From assembly GCA_963719005.1 (NCBI GenBank), contig CAVRAR010000014.1:1364001-1428000 (forward strand): DNA of 64,000 nucleotides. Direction: 5' to 3'. The notes beneath the pieces were generated by a model. The model ran no database searches. It saw nothing but the letters and a program-made list of their open reading frames with translations, and was not told the origin of the DNA. This document shows, one piece after another, positions 35,959 to 45,389 of this stretch (within the stretch, counting starts at the first letter, position 1; each line of letters begins with the position of its first letter). Position numbers and translations under genes: made by a program. The DNA comes from G963675935 sp963719005 (GTDB taxonomy: Bacteria; Planctomycetota; Planctomycetia; Pirellulales; Thermoguttaceae).

Positions 35959-38237
35959 ATGTTGCGAGACGGCCTTTTCCGATTCATCCGCTTGGCGGCT
36001 GTCGCTTTGTGTCTGACGGCGATCCTATCCGCGAATTCTGCAACCGCACAAGCCCCGAAGGCCAAACCACCGAAGGCCGACGAGCCGGCGGCGGCGAAGG
36101 AGGAGAAGAAGACCGACATCGACAAGATTTTGTCGGACAAGACGCCGCCCGAGAACGCCGCCGTCGCGGCGATTCTCGATACCAAGCCGACCACGCCCGA
36201 GGAATGCGTCCGTGCGGCGAAATTGCTGTTCGATTTCGATCGGGCGGATCTGGCCAAGGGGTTTCTTGAAGAAGGCTCTCGACGCGAATCTCGATCAGCA
36301 ACAGTTGGCCGATCTCGGCGAAGCAGATCGGCTCGCCGCTGTTCTTCGATCTGCGCGACCGGTCCGCGCTGCAGCCCGAGGCCAGGCAGCTTGCCGACGC
36401 CGTTGCCGCGGCCGTCAAGGCCAGGCTCGAAGACAGCCAGCGAATCGCCGGGCTGATCCAACAACTGCAAGACCCGTCGGCCGAGAAGCGTTTGCAGGCG
36501 ATTATCGGATTGCAAAAATCCGGCGCGGCGGCCGTCGGTCCGCTGATCGCCGTGTTGGCCGATCCGGCACGCGCCGCCGAGCACGCGAACGTGCGAGCGG
36601 CTTTGGCCGAGATGGGCCGAGCTGCGGAGCCGCCGCTGGTGGCTGTCGTCGAGCAGGCCGATCCGAAGACGGCGGTCCAGGCGATCGAGGTGCTCGGCGA
36701 GATGAACAACGCGAGGATGGCGTTCTGCCTGCTGCGGCCGGCTCTGTCGGACAAGAGCGACCCGGCGGTGCGCGAGGCGGCGGCCGCCGCTCTGAAAAAG
36801 CTGGGCGTTGCCGTTCCCAGTCGAGCCGAGGCCGTCAAGCGGCTTGTCCAGGACGCGAAGGACTATTTTGAGCGTCCCGCTAACGTCGAGGATTCGGCCG
36901 CGGGTGCGGAAAAGACGCCGCTGTGGCGATGGGACGCGGCTCGCCGGCAGCCCGTGGCCCGGGTCTGCACGCAAAACGACGTGGCCCGGGCGTTCTTCGC
37001 CCAGGAGGCTCGCGATGCTTACGCCATAGCGCCGAACGATGCGTTGGCTCGCCTCCTCTACTTGGCTACGATGCTCGAACGGGCGGCGTACGACAACGGT
37101 TTGGATCGGCCGTTGGATGCGAAGAACCCCGCGGCGGTCGAGGCAGCTCGATTCGGCGCGAAACAGATCGAGGAAGTGCTGACGTATGCCATGGCCGACA
37201 ATCGTCCGGCAGCGGCGGCAGCGGCGGCGCGACTGTTGGGTCAAATCGGCACGGCCGCCGAACTGCTCTACCGCGGCGCCTGGCCGTCGCCGTTGGCGCT
37301 GGCCGTCCAATCGCCCGACCGCCGCCTGCGCATGGCCGCCTGGAGGCCATCGTGCGGCTGCAACCGGCCAGACCGTTCGCCGGGTCGAGCTACGTGTTGC
37401 CGGCGCTGGGGTTCTTCGCCGGCAGCAGCGGCTCTCGCCATGCATTGGTCGCCGCTCCGAGCCTTATGGAGGCGCGGGAGTTGGCGGGCATGCTCGTCGG
37501 CGGCCGGCTTCGTCACCGATACGTTCACCAACGGCAAGGAATTGGTCCTCAGGGCCGCGCAATCGCCCGACTACGAGTTCGCGTTGATCGACGTGACGAT
37601 CGACCGACCCGTAATCGGCATCCTCTTGCAGCAGTTGAGGCACGACGCTCGAACGGCGTCGCTCCGCGTGGGGCTCATCGCCCGGTCGGGCGATTTCCAT
37701 GAGGCCGAACGTCTCGCGGGGCTCGATCCGTTGACAAAGGCATTCTCGCGGCCGCACGACGACGCGGCCTTCCGTTGGCAACTCGATCAGTTGGCGAGAC
37801 TGTCGCCGCAGAGCTTCGTCGGCTTCGAGGCTCGCCAGCGGCAAGCGGTCGAGGCCCTCGATCTGCTGGCCGAACTCGCCCAATCGTCGGGCAGTCTTTA
37901 CGATCTGCGGAGCGTGCAGAAATACCTCATCGCGGCGACGCACAATCCGAAGCTCGCCGCGAAGGCGGTCGCCGTGCTGGCCGAAGTCAACTCCGCCGAG
38001 AGCCAGCAGACGCTGGTCGACCTGGCGAGCCGCTTCACCTCGCCCTTGCCGCTGCGTCAGGCGGCGGCCAAGGCGTTTCGTCAAAACACCCAGCAACACG
38101 GCATCCTGTTGACGGCCGAGGAAATCCGCCGACAATACCAGCGATACAATGAGAGCGAAAAGCTGGATGCCCCCACACAGCACGTGCTAGGGCTGATCCT
38201 CGATTGTCTGGAAGTCGGAGCGCCGAAGAAGAAATAG
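35959..38237 (+). CDS. Exported HEAT-repeat protein, four frame breaks
   Basis: About 760 residues when joined. Residues 1-31 are a signal peptide (LAAVALCLTAILSANSATAQA), then a Lys/Ala/Pro-rich linker. Residues from about 150 to 290 contain HEAT-like repeats of the form LQAIIGLQKSGAAAVGPLIA and VQAIEVLGEM. Later parts remain helical. Breaks: 36262-36264 (extra T), 36319-36320 (GGCG-AAGCAG, CG lost), 37339 (one base lost), 37500-37503 (GGCG-GCC, CG lost). It starts 14 bp after argH and may be cotranscribed. Periplasmic HEAT-repeat scaffolds are common in planctomycetes; the partner is unknown. Confidence 0.7.
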
Positions 38238-38335
38238 AATCGGAGGAGAGCGAAGAAAATCGAGAGCAGATCGCTGCGAAGCCGCAAGCGGCTTTCCAAT
38301 CCCTAATCCCTAGCCCCTAATCCCTGCCCCCTCCC

Positions 38336-39395
38336 ATGCCCCGCATTCCGCCGAACGTTGATCTGAACGAAACCGGGCCGCCGATCCCGGGGCTGATCGG
38401 CTCGGGACCGGCGATGGAACACGTCTACCGGCTGACGCGGCAGGTCGCCCGGTCGAACGCCTCGGTGCTGCTGCTCGGCGAGACGGGCACCGGCAAGGAA
38501 CTGATCGCCAAGGCGATTCACCGCCTCAGCCCGCGCGGCAGCGGCCCCTTCATCCGCGTCAACTGCGGGGCGCTCGCCGAAAATCTGCTGGAGAGCGAGT
38601 TGTTCGGGCACGTCCGCGGGGCGTTCACCGGCGCTGATCGACAACCGCACCGGACGGTTCGAGGCCGCACACACCGGCACCGTCTTCCTCGACGAAGTCA
38701 ACTCGACCAGTCCCAAGCTCCAGGTCAAACTGCTCCGCGTTTTGCAGGAGCACGAGTTCGAGCGCGTCGGCGACACGCAAACCATCCGCGTCGATACCCG
38801 CGTGATCGCCGCGAGCAACTGCGACCTGCTGGAAGAGACCGAGGCGGGCCGTTTCCGCGAAGATCTCTACTATCGGCTGAACGTGATAACGATCTACCTG
38901 CCGCCCTTGCGCGAGCGGCGCGAAGACATTCCATCGCTGGTCGGCTATTTTCTGAAGATTTACAACGAAGAGAACCTGCGGCACGTGCCGCACGTCGAGC
39001 CCGCCGCCATGCAGGCGTTGCAGGATTACTCGTGGCCGGGCAACGTGCGGGAATTGCAGAACTACATCGAGCGCGCGGTCGTCTTGGCCCCCGGCGATGA
39101 ATTGACCCGCGACCTGCTGCCCGAGGCGGTGTTGGGCGGCCGGCCGCGCCGCATCGGCCGCCTGCGGGCCGCCGACGTGGAAACGCTCGCCTCGGAACTG
39201 GTGCAGCAGGGCATCGAGACCGCCGGCGTCTCGGCCGAGAACCTCTACGCCACGGTGGTCAATCGCGTCGAGCGCGAGTTGATCGTCCAGGTGATGGCCG
39301 CCTGCGACAACGTGCAAATCAAAGCCGCCGAGCGCCTCGGCATCAACCGAAACACGCTGCACAAGAAGCTCAATGAATATGGGCTGGAGAAGTGA
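38336..39395 (+). CDS. Sigma-54-dependent activator without receiver domain, one frame break
   Basis: About 354 residues. An AAA+ domain starts almost at once: LLGETGTGKELIAKAIH (Walker A), ELFGHVRGAFTGA (the sigma-54-contacting GAFTGA loop), TGTVFLDEVNST (Walker B), FREDLYYRLNVITIYLPPLR and WPGNVRELQN. A Fis-type HTH ends the protein (AAERLGINRNTLHKKLNEYG). There is no receiver, GAF or PAS domain, so control must come through partners or expression, as in PspF. The break lies inside the GAFTGA region at 38631-38634 (GGCG-CTG); one lost CG restores A-L-I-D-N-R. The AAA ATPase gene follows at 12 bp. Confidence 0.85.
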
Positions 39396-39406
39396 AGGAG
39401 ATCGCC

Positions 39407-40603
39407 ATGTATCTCAGCCGATTCGGTGTGAAGAACTACAAGTGTCTCGGCGATATCGACATCCCGCTGACGCCGATTCACGTGCTGATTGGGCAGAATG
39501 ACTGCGGAAAGACGAGCTTGCTGGAAGCGATGGCGGCGTTCTACTCAACTGGGGAGAAGCCCGTGTCAGAGGTCTTTCCTGAGCCGTGGGCGGGGCCGGA
39601 ACTTGTCCGTCACGGAGCGCGAGAACGGCGTGTTGAACTGTGGGGCGAATGGGCAAACCTCGCGGCAGGCGATCTCTCTTCGGCGTTTCCGACGTTTCGC
39701 TACGGTCTGTCCGTGGATTTTCCGCCTCCTGACCATCGTTCTCTCCACACAAGGAATGGATGGACCGAGACGAATGGTGAAAGACACCCGTTTCCCCCGG
39801 GGCAAGCCCTACGCGATTCTCTCGGCGAGGATCGCGTGAGAAACGAAGCGAGTGCACTTTCGATGGTCCTGATACCGGCGCACCAATACGCACTTGACGC
39901 GAGTCAAATGGCGCTGCCGGCGGGTTTTGATTCCTTGCGCAGATTTCGCCTTGCTCCGGACGGATTTGGTTTGGCGACACTCCTTGACGACATTCTCAGT
40001 TTCGACCCAAACCGATTTCTTCAAATTCAAGGAGAGTTTTGCGGTTTCTTTCCGCAATTCCGAAAAGTTCAACTAGAAACGGAGTACGGCATTGATCGCA
40101 CGGTAACAGCAGACGGGCTACCTCAATCGTCGAGGGTAACGGGCAAAGGCATTTACTTGGAGATGAACTCCGGCCAGAGGGTTCGCGCTCGCCACGCCTC
40201 TGACGGAGCGATTCTATTCCTCGGGCTCCTTGCTCTGGCGCATTCACCCCAACAGCCAGGCTCACTCTTATTGGAGGAGCCTGAGAACGGCGTATACCCG
40301 ATGCGGCTGGGGCAGATTATCAAGCTACTGAAACAGATGGTGACTCGTACCGAGGGCGTGCAGTTCCCGCAGATTGTAATAACGACGCACTCGCCCTACG
40401 TGCTGAGTTTCTTTGAGCCAGAGGAGGTAACGCTACTTAGTCGCATGTCGGGAGAGCCGGATGCTCCCGTCCGCGCCCGGCCGCTCCGCGACGCTCCGAA
40501 CATCCGCGAACGATTAGGCAACGATTTCTATTTGGGCGAACTTTGGTATAACCTGAGTGAAGGAGAACTGTTCGGTGACGAGCCGCGCCAAAGTTGTGAT
40601 TGA
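39407..40603 (+). CDS. AAA/ABC-type ATPase (AAA_15/21, OLD-like), part 1 of a two-gene module
   Basis: 398 residues from ATG 39407 (AAGGAG 6 bp upstream). An SMC/ABC-like ATPase: FGVKNYKCLGDIDIPLTP, Walker A LIGQNDCGKTSLLEAM, Walker B SLLLEEPENGVYP and H-switch TTHSPYVLSFFEPEE. The middle 200 residues are variable, as in OLD/Gabija/PARIS-type ATPases, but there is no fused nuclease. The next gene overlaps by 29 bp and encodes a TOPRIM-like protein, so the two probably form an ATPase-nuclease complex. Such splits are known in phage-defence systems (for example PARIS AriA/AriB). Assignment to a named system is not possible by eye. Confidence 0.78.
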   Translation: MYLSRFGVKNYKCLGDIDIPLTPIHVLIGQNDCGKTSLLEAMAAFYSTGEKPVSEVFPEPWAGPELVRHGARERRVELWGEWANLAAGDLSSAFPTFRYGLSVDFPPPDHRSLHTRNGWTETNGERHPFPPGQALRDSLGEDRVRNEASALSMVLIPAHQYALDASQMALPAGFDSLRRFRLAPDGFGLATLLDDILSFDPNRFLQIQGEFCGFFPQFRKVQLETEYGIDRTVTADGLPQSSRVTGKGIYLEMNSGQRVRARHASDGAILFLGLLALAHSPQQPGSLLLEEPENGVYPMRLGQIIKLLKQMVTRTEGVQFPQIVITTHSPYVLSFFEPEEVTLLSRMSGEPDAPVRARPLRDAPNIRERLGNDFYLGELWYNLSEGELFGDEPRQSCD

Positions 40604-41261
40604 AGTGATCGGCGAGGGTCGCACGGACGTGGGAATGGCTGGAACCTCCGACGAACCGAGCGCCCCGTTGCCGCCGAACAAAGGCGTAGTGCCGATTATC
40701 GTTCATGCACTTTGCGGAAAGCCGGATACAATGCTTGTTGTGCGACGGCAGTATGCGTCCCTCCATGGAAAAGGGAAGACACGGGCGCAGAAAGTCCACT
40801 TCGCCAAACGCCAGGCACTCTACAACAACTCTACGGGGGTCGTCTTCCTGCTCGACTCGGAAGGTGATCTTAAAGGAAGAACGAGAGAACTGATCGAGGG
40901 GCGCGACCGCCAGTATCAAGAATATCCTGCGGCAGTCGGTGTCGCTCATCCTTGCATCGAAGCGTGGCTCTTGGCCGATGCCGCCGCTGTCGCGGAAGGT
41001 TTGAATCTCGCAAAGACGCCGGCCGTCCCCGCGAAGCCGGAAGAGTTGCCGGCGCCCTGCCACGACGCGAAGAAGAATCCAAAGGCGATGTTGAGAGAGA
41101 TCGCAAAACGGGCAATCTCGGTCAGCGACAAAGACCGCATCGCCGCTATCGCGGATATATCAGTGCTTCGACAGCATTGTCCGCTTGGCTTTTCCCCGTT
41201 CGCCGATGAAGTCGAAAAGCACATTCGTCCTTTATTCCAAAAACCATGCTCTCCGGCGTAG
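40575..41261 (+). CDS. TOPRIM-like (DUF4276/DUF4435-type) protein, part 2 of the module
   Basis: 228 residues from GTG 40575, with AAGGAG at 40560-40565. The fold cues are TOPRIM-like: VVIEVIGEGRTD with the first Glu after a beta strand, then GVVFLLDSEGD supplying the D-x-E/D acidic pair, and GVAHPCIEAWLLADA, the block characteristic of DUF4276-like proteins. The C-terminal 70 residues are helical (KNPKAMLREIAKRA). Overlap with the ATPase gene means translational coupling. Likely a nuclease or nucleotide-acting effector governed by the ATPase. The stop overlaps the start of the HemX-like gene by 16 bp. Confidence 0.68.
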   Translation: MTSRAKVVIEVIGEGRTDVGMAGTSDEPSAPLPPNKGVVPIIVHALCGKPDTMLVVRRQYASLHGKGKTRAQKVHFAKRQALYNNSTGVVFLLDSEGDLKGRTRELIEGRDRQYQEYPAAVGVAHPCIEAWLLADAAAVAEGLNLAKTPAVPAKPEELPAPCHDAKKNPKAMLREIAKRAISVSDKDRIAAIADISVLRQHCPLGFSPFADEVEKHIRPLFQKPCSPA

Positions 41262-42214
41262 GCACCGTCTGTTTCGCTTCCAGCTACGCGATCGCGTGGG
41301 CGCTGGAAATCTCGCGGCTGCTGTTCCGCAGCGGCGTGCGCGGGGCGATCATGCTCGCATTCGCCGCCGCGGGATTGATCGCTCATACGGCATTCCTCTA
41401 TTATCGGGCCGTCAAGGTGGTCCATGCGCAAGGCGCACCGCTGTCGAGCGAAAGGGATTGGTTCCTCGTGGCGGCTTGGGCGCTGGTCGTGGTCTATCTT
41501 TGCCTGGCAGTTCTGCGTCCGAAGATCCCTTTCGGACTGTTTCTGCTTCCGTTGGCTCTCGGGCTGATCGGCGCGGCGACTTTTTGGGCCCCGACCGAAC
41601 CGCTGGCACGCGAGCCGGCGTCGAAAATCTGGGGGGCGATCCACGGCGTCTCGATCGTGCTGGCAGTCGTCTCCGTGCTCGTCGGATTCATGGCCGGCCT
41701 GATGTACCTCGGCCAATCGCGACGGCTGAAACACAAACACCTCCCCGCCGGCCGCCTGCGGCTGCCCAGCCTGGAATGGCTGGAAAAGGCCAACAGCCAC
41801 GCGATCGTTGCCTCGATGGTGATGCTCGGCGTCGGCGTTTTATCGGGCATGATATTGAATCTGATCAATAGCGGCAACGAAGCCGCACGTCTGCGATGGA
41901 ACGATCCGGTCGTGTTGAGCACCTGGTTGATGTTTCTTTGGCTGCTGGCAGCGGTGGCGGCCATCGCGATCTACCGCCCCGCCCGAAAAGGCCGCAAAGT
42001 CGCCTACCTCACGGTCGCCAGCTTCGTCTTCCTCGTCATCATGCTCGCCGCCGGCCTGCTGATGGATAGCCGGCATTGGGGAAGAGGAGAAGGGAAGAAT
42101 GCTGAATGCGGAATGATGAATGATGAATATTCGCAGGCGTCGGCTTCACGTAATTCATCATTCATCACTCATCATTCATCATTCATCGTTCCCCCCGGAG
42201 GCCGGCCATGTTAG
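41246..42214 (+). CDS. Cytochrome c assembly / HemX-like membrane protein
   Basis: 322 residues with about eight membrane segments, of the CcsA/HemX family (CcmC-like fold). His residues between helices (GLIAHTAFLYY, AIHGVSIVLAVVS, SHAIVASMV) are candidate haem or regulatory sites; the WWD-type haem loop is not obvious, which favours HemX. HemX homologues beside hemA influence glutamyl-tRNA reductase levels in Bacillus, and hemA follows directly here. The last 35 residues (from NAECGMMNDE) are encoded by an inserted palindromic repeat and are probably not part of the ancestral protein. The stop overlaps the hemA start by 7 bp. Confidence 0.8.
   Translation: MLSGVGTVCFASSYAIAWALEISRLLFRSGVRGAIMLAFAAAGLIAHTAFLYYRAVKVVHAQGAPLSSERDWFLVAAWALVVVYLCLAVLRPKIPFGLFLLPLALGLIGAATFWAPTEPLAREPASKIWGAIHGVSIVLAVVSVLVGFMAGLMYLGQSRRLKHKHLPAGRLRLPSLEWLEKANSHAIVASMVMLGVGVLSGMILNLINSGNEAARLRWNDPVVLSTWLMFLWLLAAVAAIAIYRPARKGRKVAYLTVASFVFLVIMLAAGLLMDSRHWGRGEGKNAECGMMNDEYSQASASRNSSFITHHSSFIVPPGGRPC
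42099..42190. repeat. Inverted repeat of ATGAATGATGAAT type at the 3' end of the hemX-like gene
   Basis: GCTGAATGCGGAATGATG...(42101 on) is inverted as CATCATTCATC...ATTCATC near 42145-42188, separated by about 25 bp. It is translated as a low-complexity tail of the upstream gene and ends 18 bp before the hemA start. Confidence 0.65.
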
Positions 42215-43479
42215 CGCGCGTGGTCGGTTGCAGCCATCACGGCACGTCGATTGACCTGCGCGAACGGCTGGCGTTCTCGCATGAACAAGTGCGCGAGGCG
42301 CTCGATCATTGGCGGCGGGTGTTTCCCGGCGTCGAGGCGGTGCTGCTTTCGACCTGCAATCGCGTGGAGATTTACGCCGCCACCGAGCATGAAACGGAGC
42401 CGGGGCTCGATCAGATCGCCGGATTCCTCGCCCGCTTTCACGGCCTCGATCCCGGCGAAATCGCCGAGCATCTTTACCAATACAGCGACGAGGCGGCGGT
42501 GCAGCACCTGTTCACCGTGGCGTCGAGCCTCGACAGCATGGTGCTCGGCGAGACGCAGATCCTCGCCCAGGTGAAAGAGGCGTATCAGACGGCCACCGAG
42601 CAGGACAACACCGGGCCGCTGCTGCACGCCACTTTCCAGGCGGCGCTCCGCGTGGCACGGCGAGTGGCCAAGGAGACGGCGATCCACCAGCGCCGCGTCA
42701 GCATTCCCAGCGTGGCGGTCGCCGATTTCGCCCGGCAGGTCTTCGAGCGCTTCGACGACAAGCACGCCCTGGTCGTCGGGGCGGGCGAGATGGCCGAGGA
42801 ATGCCTGCGCTACCTCCGCGATGAAGGCATCCAACGGGTGACGGTCGTCAATCGGCATTTTCAACGGGCGGCCGAGTTGGCCCAGCGATGGAAGGGCGAG
42901 GCGGCGCCGTGGGAGAATCTCGCCGCGTCGCTGGCCGCCGCCGATCTCGTGGTCAGCACGACCGGCGCGACGGAACCGGTGGTCACCGCCGAGCGCTTCG
43001 CCGCGGTCGAAGCATCGCGGTTTCAGCGGCCGCTGCTGATTCTCGACCTCGCCGTGCCCCGCGACTTCGAGCCCTCGATCGGCGATCGGCCCAACGTGTA
43101 TCTCTATTCGATCGACGATCTGCAAGCGGTTTGCAATCGGAATCGCGCGGCGCGCGATCGGGAATTGCCCGCGGCGATGCACATCGTCGAACAGGAGACG
43201 ATCCGCTTCATCGCCGAGATGCGCCGGCACGCCGTCGGTCCGGTGATCGAGCGGCTCAGACAGGGCTGGCAGAAGCCGAAGGAGGAGGAGTTGCAGCGGC
43301 TGCTGCACAAGCTGCCGGAGTTGGACGATCGCGCCCGCGACGAAATCCGCCGCTCGTTCGAGCGGCTGGTGAACAAGCTGTTGCACCCGCCGCTGGAGTC
43401 GCTCCGCGACGAGTCGCGGCACGGCGTGCCGCGGGCGCTGTTGGACGCGCTGGCGCGGCTGTTCCAGTTGAAGGATTGA
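42208..43479 (+). CDS. hemA: Glutamyl-tRNA reductase
   Basis: 423 residues. First step of haem synthesis from glutamyl-tRNA (C5 route). Catalytic Cys50 in LLSTCNRVEIY, GCSHHGTSIDLRERLAF at the start, SLDSMVLGETQILAQVK, the NADPH-binding segment ALVVGAGEMAEECL and the C-terminal dimerisation helix. Full length and intact. The ATG at 42208 overlaps the HemX-like stop, so the two are translationally coupled. No hemC or hemB lies downstream; a defence-like ATPase gene follows after 99 bp, suggesting insertion at this point. Confidence 0.95.
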   Translation: MLARVVGCSHHGTSIDLRERLAFSHEQVREALDHWRRVFPGVEAVLLSTCNRVEIYAATEHETEPGLDQIAGFLARFHGLDPGEIAEHLYQYSDEAAVQHLFTVASSLDSMVLGETQILAQVKEAYQTATEQDNTGPLLHATFQAALRVARRVAKETAIHQRRVSIPSVAVADFARQVFERFDDKHALVVGAGEMAEECLRYLRDEGIQRVTVVNRHFQRAAELAQRWKGEAAPWENLAASLAAADLVVSTTGATEPVVTAERFAAVEASRFQRPLLILDLAVPRDFEPSIGDRPNVYLYSIDDLQAVCNRNRAARDRELPAAMHIVEQETIRFIAEMRRHAVGPVIERLRQGWQKPKEEELQRLLHKLPELDDRARDEIRRSFERLVNKLLHPPLESLRDESRHGVPRALLDALARLFQLKD

Positions 43480-43578
43480 CCGATTCCGGCCAGAGAATGA
43501 TGGAGTTTTGTGAGATTGTCGATTTGCAGATTATGAGGTAGAATTGGGTGTTAACGCCCGAGTGGCAGGTGAACAAAC

Positions 43579-44892
43579 ATGCCGATAAACACGATACAAT
43601 TGCGGGACTTCAAGTGCTTCGCAGACAGCGGAGATATACCGTTTGCGCCATTGACGATCATCTTCGGTCGCAACAATACCGGCAAGTCCTCGATTCTGCA
43701 AAGCATCCTGTTGCTCCGGCAGACGTTGGATTCTCCAGAGTATGGTCCTAGGCTTGATCTTCGGGGGCCGCTCTATCAGGCAGGAAGTTACGCTGATATC
43801 GTGCATCAGCACAAAGCCAGCCAAAACGTCGTAATGGAGTTTCATGTTACTCCGAACAACGGCGCACCTGCAAAGATCGAACTGGAGTTCAGTTCGGATG
43901 AGCCCCAGCCAGCCAGATTGGTGCGTCTGAAGGTACATGGTCGAGCCGCCGATCCGCTGGAGATTAAGCGTGGTCGTGGGCGTGGCGGCCCATATGAATT
44001 GTTTATTGGCGAAGAGTCTCAGGGTTCCGAAACGGATGCACTCTTTCGATTTCCTCAAAGCGGTTTCTTTCCTCTTATAGGCCCTGAACCAGCCCGGCGA
44101 GGTCGCCCAAACAAGAAGCACGAAGAGATTCGCGACTTTACTCGGGAAAGCCTACAGAGCTTTGAGATCATTCTAAGGTCAATACGAGCGGTTGGGGCTT
44201 TTCGGCAGCAGCCAATTCGCCGTTACGAATACCAGGGACGCGCTTCGGAAACGATAGACGCCGCCGGTCGATCTGTTGTCGACGCGTTGATTGAAGATTC
44301 CTTGCGGCGGGGACAGAAGCGTGGCGAGTTGTTCAAGTCTGTCAATCGGTGGCTCAAGGCCGTCGGGCGCGTTCGAATTCTTCCATTCAGACGAATTTCC
44401 AAAACGGCGCGTATTTTCGAGGTCCGCCTGAGGGACACAGACTCGGGAAGATGGGCTAATTTTGCCGACGTGGGCTTTGGAATAGGCCAAGCGTTCCCCG
44501 TTTTCGTGGAAGGCTTGCGGACTCCTGAAGGTGGCACTTTCATTGTCCAGGAACCGGAGATTCACTTGCACCCAGATGCGCAACTCGGAATGGCGGACTT
44601 TCTTGTTAGCCTTGCAAAGAGCGGTCGGCACGTCATCGCCGAAACACACAGCGAGAACCTGCTTCTTCGGATCAGACGATTAATGACCGGTAAGACACCG
44701 ATGTTTAACCGTAAGGATGTGAGTATCCTTTATGTGGCAAAGCGTCTCGACGGAACCAGCCACGTCACTCCGTTGGAAATCGACGAGATGGCACAGATCA
44801 GGAATTGGCCAAAAGGGTTCATGGAGGAAGCTACCGATGAGCGAATGGCAATTCTTAGAAGGATGGCTGGTGACTCCCCAAAGGGACGCTAA
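43579..44892 (+). CDS. AAA ATPase with DUF3696-like C-terminus, part 1 of a second two-gene module
   Basis: 437 residues. IQLRDFKCFADSGDIPFAPL, Walker A IIFGRNNTGKSSILQSILLL, then an insert with basic patches (KRGRGRGGPYELFIG, ARRGRPNKKHEE), NFADVGFGIGQAFPVFV, the Walker B region FIVQEPEIHLHPDAQ and H-switch IAETHSENLLLRIRRL. The end (YVAKRLDGTSHVTPLEIDEM, WPKGFMEEATDERM) is of the DUF3696 type found in single-ATPase defence genes. The gene 2 bp downstream encodes a PIN-like protein, giving an ATPase-nuclease pair. It is a different ATPase subfamily from the one at 39407, so the two modules are not duplicates. Confidence 0.8.
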   Translation: MPINTIQLRDFKCFADSGDIPFAPLTIIFGRNNTGKSSILQSILLLRQTLDSPEYGPRLDLRGPLYQAGSYADIVHQHKASQNVVMEFHVTPNNGAPAKIELEFSSDEPQPARLVRLKVHGRAADPLEIKRGRGRGGPYELFIGEESQGSETDALFRFPQSGFFPLIGPEPARRGRPNKKHEEIRDFTRESLQSFEIILRSIRAVGAFRQQPIRRYEYQGRASETIDAAGRSVVDALIEDSLRRGQKRGELFKSVNRWLKAVGRVRILPFRRISKTARIFEVRLRDTDSGRWANFADVGFGIGQAFPVFVEGLRTPEGGTFIVQEPEIHLHPDAQLGMADFLVSLAKSGRHVIAETHSENLLLRIRRLMTGKTPMFNRKDVSILYVAKRLDGTSHVTPLEIDEMAQIRNWPKGFMEEATDERMAILRRMAGDSPKGR

Positions 44893-44894
44893 GT

Positions 44895-45335
44895 ATGCCG
44901 AGTGAAGTCGTTATCGATACGACCGTACTGCAAAAGGCAAATGCGCCTATTCTCAATCCGCCGGGGAAGCGGTCACGATTTGCACGGCGGCTTAGACTTC
45001 TGAACAGTATACGAACTGGGGACATTGCCGTTCTCTTCAGCAAACGATTGCTTACCGAATACCAAAAACAGGTCAAGAGCCCTAGAAACGACTTCGTCAA
45101 GCTGTTCTTTGAGCTTCTCACCGATCCAGGGCGGGCGATCTACAACTGGCCAAAGTGGTCGGGGCAAGAGTCTGAGAAGGCGCGACACTGCCGATTTCCA
45201 CGGGAGGACTATCATGTCCTTCGCACGGCCATCCGCCCCAATGCGACAACCATCGTGACTGAGGAGGATCGCATGCTTCGGAGAGACGACTGCATCTACC
45301 GCGAATTTCGAGTCCATGTTTGTGACATTCCTTGA
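44895..45335 (+). CDS. PIN-like domain protein, part 2 of the second module
   Basis: 146 residues. The strand-1 motif VVIDTTVLQKAN places an Asp at residue 8 as in PIN nucleases; LFSKRLLTEYQKQV supplies the Glu of helix 3; and TTIVTEEDRMLRRD matches the third acidic block, where PIN proteins have (V)T.D.D. A basic N-terminal loop (GKRSRFARRLRLLN) could touch nucleic acid. The start is 2 bp after the ATPase stop, so the genes are coupled. PIN proteins are usually RNases. The pairing with a DUF3696 ATPase suggests an effector regulated by ATP-dependent sensing; this is inference. Confidence 0.7.
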   Translation: MPSEVVIDTTVLQKANAPILNPPGKRSRFARRLRLLNSIRTGDIAVLFSKRLLTEYQKQVKSPRNDFVKLFFELLTDPGRAIYNWPKWSGQESEKARHCRFPREDYHVLRTAIRPNATTIVTEEDRMLRRDDCIYREFRVHVCDIP

Positions 45336-45389
45336 CGCCAAGGTCCATGGCGTTGGCACGCAATGAGTTGCGCAGGAGGCGCGTCTCCG

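Noticed and set aside
35505..37445. 646-codon minus-strand frame across argH and the HEAT-repeat gene
   Set aside because: Arg-rich, motif-free, and opposite two recognisable protein-coding regions.
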